Source: Owenia fusiformis (lineage: Eukaryota > Annelida > Polychaeta > Sabellida > Oweniidae). Taken from it: a stretch of DNA of 64,000 nt. Made by a program: the position numbers and the translations under genes. Location of the stretch: the NCBI GenBank assembly GCA_903813345.2, contig CAIIXF020000001.1, positions 13,597,915 to 13,661,914 of the forward strand, given 5' to 3'. The notes beneath the pieces were generated by a model. It did no database searches and was not told the DNA's origin. It saw only the letters and a program-made list of their open reading frames with translations. Below, one piece after another: positions 56,501 through 64,000 of this stretch; the stretch's first letter is position 1, and each line of letters begins with the position of its first letter.

Positions 56501-58593
56501 GGGCGACCAAATATAGTTCTACGATTATGAGCGTGTATTTTTAAATTTGAATGCTTTGAGTACTAAACTTGCTCTTAAATCAATTTCTTTTGTAATAATA
56601 TCAAGATGTCACTCCCATCTATTTCTTTATCCATGCTAAAACCCATGGAAAATCGGCCTTGATGACCCAGAAACGCGGATGAATATAGACCCTTTGTTAT
56701 TATAATGACCCAAGCCTTGGGTCAAGAGGGTCAAACTGTCAATCATGCTGTCAATCAAATTTAAAGGGCCTGTGTATCAAGATATGAACAAATAGAAAAA
56801 TCTTGAAAAAATTAATTCAATTTCTTCTCAGCTCTAGACGGTTTGAAAAGGTTACTGTGCTAGCATACTCATGTACTTGAGCTTCTTAGGTTAGATCCCT
56901 CCCACTATGTCTATGTCTATGTCAATAATCTGCAAAAGGCTAATAAGCCCATATAAAGCAGATATATAATTCAACAGTGATAGAATTTGAATTGAATATA
57001 ATTTAAAACCTTAACATTTAAAACACAGCACATGTAGATTTGATCAGTAGCCTACCCACGTACCCAGGTACCAAGATTCCAAAGTCCATAGTTGACAATG
57101 TCAATTCTAAGTATCAAATATGCTTGTTGTTTTAGTCTGTCACATAAATGTCATGATTTATAAAATCCAGACCCGAAATGTCTTTATTTCCATTCTAGAT
57201 ATATGAGTACTGTTTTAAATTATATTTCTTCATTATATGAAATAAATAGTACCATGGGTACTGGGCTCACAAGGTGCAATGATCTCAGTTACCGTCTTAT
57301 TGACAGGCATATTGACTTCAATCTTCAAAACTACGACTGTACATACATAGAACATATGAGAACACTGCAGGCTGGACCAAAAAGGGTAACCCAAACAAAT
57401 GTTAATAACTCAATCATTTAGCATGGGTTTAAAAGCCCACTTTGCGTATTTTCAACGTTTATGGGCTAAATAAAGACTTACATTTTAATTTCATAGTATG
57501 TCAAATGTATTTTTAAGAATATTATCTTTCATTTGACACCAACAGCAGCTAAAACAGACCACATTAAAGCTCACAATAAATTGTCAAAATATATTTCCGT
57601 TATATATCAAGATTTTATCAATGTCATTGAAAGGTGGCGAAGTCGTTTGTATTACATGATACATTCATTTTTATATGAGTGTCGCCATCTTTTAAATCAA
57701 GACTAATTTAAAACATGCACTTTGTTTAGCATGTGCATGCGCTACTTATGATCTTTGAACTTCAAATGCTTTTTTCTATGTAGTTATTTTTCTTGGTTCA
57801 ATATTAAAACAAATCAAACTTTGTGTCATATTTGAGTGAATGTGTGAGTAACATGTTTCAATGATTCTTTTTTCTTTTTTCTTCTAAATTAAGTATAGTG
57901 TGCCTTTAATGTTACACTTGACACATTAAAACCTTGATCAAAAATGACTTAAAACCCATGATGCATGCCTGAATTACCAACACTTGTTTGGGTTACCCTT
58001 TTGCTCACCCTGTATATATACATAGCCAGCCAGCCAATTTTCAAAAAATTCCAGGCTGGGGGTTGTTGAAAAATTGCATTGCTTGTTGTGGAGATAAGCT
58101 ATGCTTATGCTGTATACATTCACATTTTTAAACAACTGTTAAATCCTTGTGTAACATAAACTACTGGGTATTGACAAAACAAAATTATATTAAAACAAAA
58201 GTGAGTCTTAATTGTTTGTTAGGGGCCTGGATGCTTAATCATTATTCACATGATAAAAGTTAACAAAGTTCAGATATATGATCTAGAATATAATAGCATT
58301 GTTTTGAGTTTTCAATATCCATGATTTTGTGAAAAATCTAGTTATGCTCGCTCGACCAAAATGAGATGAGAAATTTACATACTCTGATTTTTTTTAAGAT
58401 CAGTGTTATTGACATTTTTATCATAATATCACCTTTATGGAATGGGGGTACATAGACTTGATGTGACTAAGATAGAATTTGAAACACATTGCATAATGTT
58501 CATGTTTGGAGATAAAAGGCAATAAAAAGGATAGGTATCGATATGGTGAATTCAACAATGTTTTTCTCTTAAAGGGTTCCGATAAGCTTCCCG

Positions 58594-58785
58594 TATAAAA
58601 ACAATATGGCGGCTCCTGGATCAGTCCATTTTTAAGAAATAAGGGGAGTTCTGTAAAATCCAGTTTAAATTGTCTTTGAGATAAAGTAATCCGTTTATAA
58701 TGATTTTGAAAACATTATCCATAGAGTGATTGCGTTCAAAGAATATGTACAACAGCCAATATAAATCCTTGTATTAGAACTGCTT
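58594..58785 (+). repeat. Interspersed repeat, copy 2
   Basis: Second copy of the repeat at 468-645. This copy carries AATATGGCGGCTCC, a good YY1-type core, where copy 1 has AACACGGAGGCTCC. Confidence 0.6.
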
Positions 58786-59933
58786 TGTTTCATTTGTAGG
58801 ATATTTCATATGCCAAGCTGTGTGCTATTACGTTATGGGGAAATTTAGATGTCAATTTTTCCTTACTATACACAAATAGAAGATCCTGAAACTTCACCCA
58901 TAAATGTGGAATTGATTTGTCAAAATAAAAATCACCCTTTTATAAATGTGTGACGATCTATAATATACTTATGCTATATAACAGTTAGAGGTGTTGACAC
59001 AACGACCTCGAGCCTGTGAACCCTTGAGTATTATTCCGGGATCGGGCCTTTTATACTAAACGGTGAGCAACACCAGAAACGAGCGTTCGATTTGCTAAAC
59101 GATATGCGTCACCCTTTAAACCAATTATTGAAAACATTCTGTAAAAAAAACGGTCCTTATGTAATGTTGTCTGATTGACAACAGTTTAATGCGAAAATTA
59201 TTTATATAATTGTTTTTGTTAACATTTTTTGGGGGGTTCGGAAAGATGTTTCATTTCATTCCAAACATATGATACCAAGAACAAAAGAAGTGTCTGATGT
59301 GTTTTCTAAAAGTATATATATTTTTTCAAATTATATTGTTATCATTCAAAATATGACCATTAAAAAATGTAAAATTTTTAGAATTTTTTGATGACTGGTT
59401 TAAGAGAAACGTGTGTTCAAAAAGTTCACCATATCGATATCAATCCTTTGATAGCCATCACACTTTTTACACTACCCTTCAAAAGTTTGGCAACATGTTC
59501 CATATCTTTAGGAACTACATGTTAAAGCCTGTTGCATTGATTCATTTTGAGTTACTCTTGTACATCAATGGCAAACTAAACTTGGGTACATAAATATGCT
59601 TTAAAATTAATAATGAGATATAGCTAAATATGACCAAACTTTAACAGGTAATTTAGGGTGGTCAGAATTCTCAAGTGTGTGGAAACATTGTAGTATCAAA
59701 AAATGAAGTGAATATTCAGAAAATGGTGAGTGTGGCTATTAATTAAAATTAAGATGTATATAAAAAAATATTTTCAATGATAATTCACATTTAACTTATC
59801 ATTTGCATTTGTTTCTAAAAGAGTGCTGAAATGTTTATAACTAGCCTCTGTGGTCATTAGTCTGGGTACATTCAACCTAATGCAAATAGGAGGGGTGTCA
59901 ACTACCAGACAGAAAAGGCATTAATATGACAAA

Positions 59934-60755
59934 ATGTCACCATCTAGTTGCTCACAATATAATTAGTTCAAACTTAAGTCACATATGAAGTTCTGAGAAA
60001 TCTGTTGGCGATTTTGAAAAAAGGGTCAATTTGAAACAAGTTGGACCCTGAGAAGGTCATTGAAGGTGAAATCTCAAATCTACAGTCAGATTTGAAATTC
60101 TGAGAACTTGAAAAATGATTTTGAAAAAAAATTGGTCAATTTGAAGCAAGTTGAAAAAAGACCCTTTTGACCTTGAGAAGGTCAAATCTTTTTTGACCTT
60201 GAAAATGTCATTGAAAACTATATTCAGCTTTGAATATTTGAAAACTTGTAGATGAAAACAAAATTGTTCAATTTGAAGCAAGTTGAAAAAAAATACCTTT
60301 TTTGACCTTAAAAAGTTCAAATCTTAATTCTAGAGTCAGCTTTGAACTTCTGAAAACTTGAAGGTAATTTTGAAAACAAAATTGGTCAATTTGAAGCAAG
60401 TTGAAAAAATACCTTTTTGACCTTAAAAAGTTCAAATCTTAATTCTAGAGTCAGATTTGAACTTCTGAAAACTTAAATGTGATTTTGAAAATAAATTGGT
60501 CAATTTGAAAAAATACTTTTTTAACCTTTTTTGACCTTGAAAGGTCATTGAAGGTCAAATCTTAATTTTAGATTCAGATTTGAACTTTTGAAAACTTGTA
60601 GATGATTTTGAAAAAATTGAAGTCAGTCTAAACTGTATTTGTCAAGTTATTGGAAGTTGTAAGAAATCGTTACAGACACCAATCGCCAACCACCAACCGC
60701 CATCACAAAAAAATGGAGACCATAATAATATGTCACCAATTTTTGGTGGTGACAT
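59934..60755. mobile_element. ATGTCACCA-ended element with internal ~118-bp tandem array
   Basis: Starts ATGTCACCA and ends TGGTGACAT. Between them lie about five units (GGTCAATTTGAAGCAAGTTG cores near 60,024, 60,134, 60,265, 60,384 and 60,497) rich in TGACCTTGA, then a unique right block. It is flanked by a direct repeat of about 105 bp (59,797-59,900 and 60,917-61,022). Confidence 0.55.
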
Positions 60756-61804
60756 AAGTAATTTTTTAGACAAATAAGACCAAATAACTTGCAAAAAGAC
60801 GTCACATGGTTTAACCAATGTAAGAAGTTCATAAAAACCTGTATTTCCCCATGATCAAAACAAGACATGACTATCAAGACTAAGTGGACATTGAGCTTGA
60901 CTGACAAATATGATTGTTCTTATCATTTGCATTTGTTTCTTAAAAGAGTGCTGAACTGTTTGTAAGCCTCTGTGGTCACTAGTCCGGGTACATCCACTCT
61001 AATGCAAATAGGGGGAGGAGTTCAATGAACATAAAAGTCAAGTAGCAGTTGCAACTGGTGAAAAGTAAAATATTAAAAAATTGCGTAATGAGCACCAAAA
61101 TTGAAATATCTACTTAGAAAATTTTGCAGTTTACAACCAATTAATTTTTTACAAGATTCATCAGACCCTTTAAAATATAGATTGCAACTGATGCCATCTA
61201 GAACACAAGTTCACAAATTCACAGTGGGAATTGTAGTGGGTTTGATCCCCATGAGGTTGGACAGACTTTTTCACAGCACTTGGCGTAGAATTTCACTGTT
61301 TTCATTAATTTTCAGAGAAGGTGGTGTCCAAGTTTATCGACTATCATTATGAGTAAAGATCAAGGTAATTAAGAGCAATCTACCCCCCTCCCTAACAGTT
61401 GGTGTAATTCTCTATTGCCTAACCATTTAAGGGAATACACTTTACGGTACTTAAATATGGGAACTGTAACAATGTCACAACACAACCAACAATAATATGA
61501 TATTTTCACAATTGGTGATATATTTTAAACCATATAAATACATAATATACATACATGACTAATAGATTATGTACATAAATAATACCCTTTCATATATACA
61601 AGAAGTACCATGAGACTAATTTCTGTTTTTCTGATTCCAATTTCATTGTTTCTGTAAATCAAATAATATTGTACCAACAGGCAGTGATAGTGTTCATCAA
61701 GAGTTAATGTGGACTGATGATCCCCACCATTATACAAGTTGCACCAATCAAGAGTTGCACAATCCACTATTATTTACACTGACAGCTCATCCCATCTTAC
61801 ACAG

Positions 61805-62045
61805 TCGGTTAACCCCTCATTATTTTTTTAAATTGGCAGTCCACCCTTTATTATTTTACATTGGCAGTCCACCCCAGATTATTTTACATTGGCAGTCCAC
61901 CCCAGATTATTTTACATTGGCAGTCCACCCCAGATTATTTTACATTGGCAATACACCCCTCATTATTTTACATTGTACTTTACAGTCCACTCGTCATTAT
62001 TTTACAATGGCACTCCACTCCTTAATATTTTACATCAGCAGTCTA
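61805..62045 (+). repeat. 28-bp minisatellite
   Basis: Eight to nine units of TTGGCAGTCCACCCCAGATT plus ATTTTACA; the central four are nearly identical, the outer ones diverged. Open frames over it (HWQSTPDYFTLA type) are artefacts of the repeat. Confidence 0.85.
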
Positions 62046-62865
62046 ACTTTACTGCTGTTTTAATAGCAGCACCACTTAAATTTCGCAACCAAATTTTGAA
62101 ACAAATGTAGCGAATCTACAGCACCAAAATTTTTTCAAACTGAATCCAAGAAATACAGATAAACTGTACCTTTTTAGAATCATTTGAAACTATGAAGTTC
62201 TTAATTTTTTTGTGTACCCATTGTAGGTTACATGCATTTAAGTCATACTGGGGAATGATCATTATACATAAAAAGTAGCTTAAATGTACAAATAGTAACA
62301 TTCTAGTATTTCCAATTATTTTGGTGGATGAATTTTTTCTAATAATCATTATCGAGAGATTTTAGCGCTATCAGAACTTTAATAAAGAACTTCAAATGGT
62401 TGCTAAAACACAGCCATAAGATATGTTCAAATCCATATTTAAATACCCCAATTTTATATCTTACAATATAGTTTGCTACACACATTGATCACAATCATAT
62501 TGATATATAATATTGATAATAATAGCAGCATTTGCTAAAGCAAACACTTCAACAATAATAGGTGTTCTTACCAAGACAGGAATAAAAGTATAAATAATGT
62601 ACATTTAATTAAACCCAGTGACAAACACTTGTTTCTTAACAAACATTTGTTGATTTTGACTCATCCAGGAAAAAACTTAAATACAATAAAGTTAATGTTT
62701 GTTTTACATTTTGTCATCTTATACTGCCGTTTGCAGTAAATATAAAATGTCTCATCTCAGTTAATATGTAAGTACCCTGCTAATTTAGGACCAGTTTATG
62801 TACAGTCACATTTGTTTCCTATATCGTTTCCCTGCTTGACTGCTCTATGATATGTGCGGATGTAT

Positions 62866-62915
62866 TTATGAGGAGCTCAGTGACGTAGTATTTCCCAGTT
62901 CCATTGGCTCTCCCT
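62866..62915 (-). CDS. MTHFR: MTHFR terminal coding exon
   Basis: After acceptor CTTTCAG the exon joins in phase to give [16 protein letters not shown] and a TAA at 62866-62868. Human MTHFR also ends in a short unconserved tail past this point, so the call rests on splice sites and phase. Confidence 0.7.
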
Positions 62916-63856
62916 CTGAAAGATAATCATTCCACAAAGTGTTATTAATGGTGGTCAAAAATTTTTTGAATCGTTTCAAATATTTTTTATTCCACTTAGA
63001 TCTCTAAATTGGACCAATGTGGGAGTTAAATTCCCCATAATCATTGGCTCCCAAAGATGTGATTGGTTCCTCATTAATGATGAGGGTCAATTCAACAATG
63101 AAGGTCAACTCAAATGAGCAAAGACATTATGCACATAAAAATTGTAGGAAATTCAAAATCTTGAAATTAGCCAATTGACATTTAAAAGTTTTGAGAAAAT
63201 TCTAATGCATATAGTGTATAACTAATTTTACTGCACATTTCAAGTAAATAATGCACGGTAATCCATCTTACCTCCATGACTAGATACTGGCAATGTTTTG
63301 TGACTTCTCTCCGCCTCAATGAACATCTCATCCACTACATCCCAGAGGCAACTTTCAAGTGGAAATTCATTGTCCACTAGATTCACTAGGTAGTAATTGT
63401 CGTGTATAAAGTCTATGGTTTTGCGAGACACTGAATCATCAGGGTAAATATGACCCCAGCTTTCTTGCCAAAGACCAAAAGCTTCATCCTGAAAAACCAC
63501 AAAGATGGTCAAAATAAATTACATTATATTCTTCCACCTAACAAATTTCAACCGAAACATTTTTTCTCGGTAAAATATCACAAGTTATATTTTATATAAC
63601 AGTTCCAAAACTCTGTCTATAATTTCTAATTTCTCAAGTAAAGAGGAAATGCCCCACAATTCATAGAGGTAAGATAAGTCCACCTATGAATTCTGGGGTA
63701 TTCCCTCCTCTTCAACAAGCTCTATGTACCCACCTTCCAGTGTTTGAAGGCTATTGGATCAACTACTGTTGGCTGAATGATCTCCCTACCAGGGAAAACT
63801 CCCCATGTGACAGCTATAGGCTCCATTGAATCACAGTTGGAGTAGTCCTCTTCACC
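62866..63856 (-). CDS. MTHFR: MTHFR (5,10-methylenetetrahydrofolate reductase), 3' end; rest beyond right edge
   Basis: MTHFR makes 5-methyltetrahydrofolate with NAD(P)H and FAD in the cytosol, supplying methyl groups for methionine and S-adenosylmethionine. The three exons here encode the end of the C-terminal regulatory domain, which in animals binds S-adenosylmethionine as an allosteric inhibitor. [19 protein letters not shown], then [19 protein letters not shown], match human MTHFR ([38 protein letters not shown]) almost residue for residue. It is co-oriented with and upstream of KMT2C/D. A possible polyadenylation signal (ATTAAA on the minus strand) lies at 62604-62609. Confidence 0.96.
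63272..63488 (-). CDS. MTHFR: MTHFR exon (second from last)
   Basis: [20 protein letters not shown], then [20 protein letters not shown] and [19 protein letters not shown]. It ends at donor GGAG|GTAAGATG. If the donor is not used the frame runs 10 more codons to a TGA at 63240, an alternative C-terminus. Confidence 0.96.
63734..63856 (-). CDS. MTHFR: MTHFR exon (third from last)
   Basis: 41 codons in phase 0: [20 protein letters not shown], then [20 protein letters not shown]. Acceptor TTAATAG, donor AAG|GTGGGTAC. Confidence 0.96.
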
Positions 63857-64000
63857 CTATTAACCATAAAAATAGATTGAATATAAAAATAGATTGAATA
63901 TGAATACTATATATTATATATGTGCAATAAAAATATTTATTTATACCAAAAAGTAAGGCACTGACAGTGTTATTTAGTTTGATCTGACGAGTGTTAATTC

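Larger units (their letters stand above)
54812..62865. other. Region between KMT2C/D exon 1 and MTHFR
   Basis: It holds the candidate 5' exon and promoter near 56.3-56.5 kb, the interspersed repeat at 58.6 kb, the 60 kb array element and the 28-bp minisatellite. Long AT-rich stretches (56.5-58.5 kb, 58.8-59.8 kb, 61.0-61.8 kb, 62.05-62.6 kb) show no gene on either strand. Confidence 0.5.

Noticed and set aside
57203-57421. 72-codon plus-strand frame in the intergenic region
   Set aside because: No recognisable similarity, ordinary AT-rich context and the length expected by chance.
61707-62063. 118-codon plus-strand frame with repeated HWQSTPDYFTLAV
   Set aside because: It is the 28-bp minisatellite, whose length lets the frame stay open, with no start context or homology.
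1-64000. Retrovirus-like or LTR elements, tRNA or rRNA genes
   Set aside because: No reverse transcriptase, integrase, capsid, LTR pair or tRNA cloverleaf was recognised on either strand.

Overview
The window is animal genomic DNA. It is AT-rich and intron-dense, with GT-AG splice sites throughout. It is dominated by one giant gene on the minus strand, the single invertebrate orthologue of KMT2C/KMT2D (MLL3/MLL4), the H3K4 monomethyltransferase of enhancers. I traced 54 coding exons by hand from a start codon at 54791 down to 10185. All exon phases join, giving 14,223 nt or 4,741 residues without a stop. The order matches vertebrate KMT2C/D: N-terminal extended PHD plus PHD cluster, AT-hook-like linker, second PHD cluster, HMG box, very long Pro/Met/Gly-rich disordered middle, coiled coils, and the start of the C-terminal module. 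The second extended PHD, FYRN, FYRC, WIN motif and SET domain are not seen, so they should lie beyond the left edge.

Upstream of KMT2C/D, in the same orientation, are the last three coding exons of MTHFR (62866 to 63856); the rest of that gene lies off the right edge. About 8 kb between them holds a possible KMT2 5' exon and promoter near 56.3-56.5 kb plus repeats.

The introns are rich in small non-autonomous elements. These include elements with internal tandem arrays and GGAC microsatellites, resembling the 'pearl' (Helentron-related) elements of bivalves; a family ending in ATGTC(A/C)CCA; TAA- and TTAA-flanked MITEs; a 4.5 kb long-inverted-repeat element between the two PHD clusters; and a pair of nested elements whose ends read CACCCTKGGTATA and which sit in 5-bp target duplications. 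The pearl-like repeats suggest a mollusc, perhaps a bivalve, but this is an inference and the species is not identifiable from the sequence.

Layout: 1-10184, intron or 3' sequence with repeats and no exon found; 10185-26089, C-terminal half of the traced KMT2C/D; 26090-29124, the 3 kb giant exon; 29351-37434, proline-rich exons and HMG box; 37653-41733, linker and second PHD cluster; 41734-46487, intron with the 4.5 kb foldback; 46488-54811, N-terminal exons; 54812-62865, upstream and intergenic DNA; 62866-64000, MTHFR 3' end. No tRNA, rRNA, CRISPR, prokaryotic feature or retrovirus-like element was recognised. The most unusual signal is the CAC-ended element family with 5-bp duplications. 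No clearly new biological system was found.
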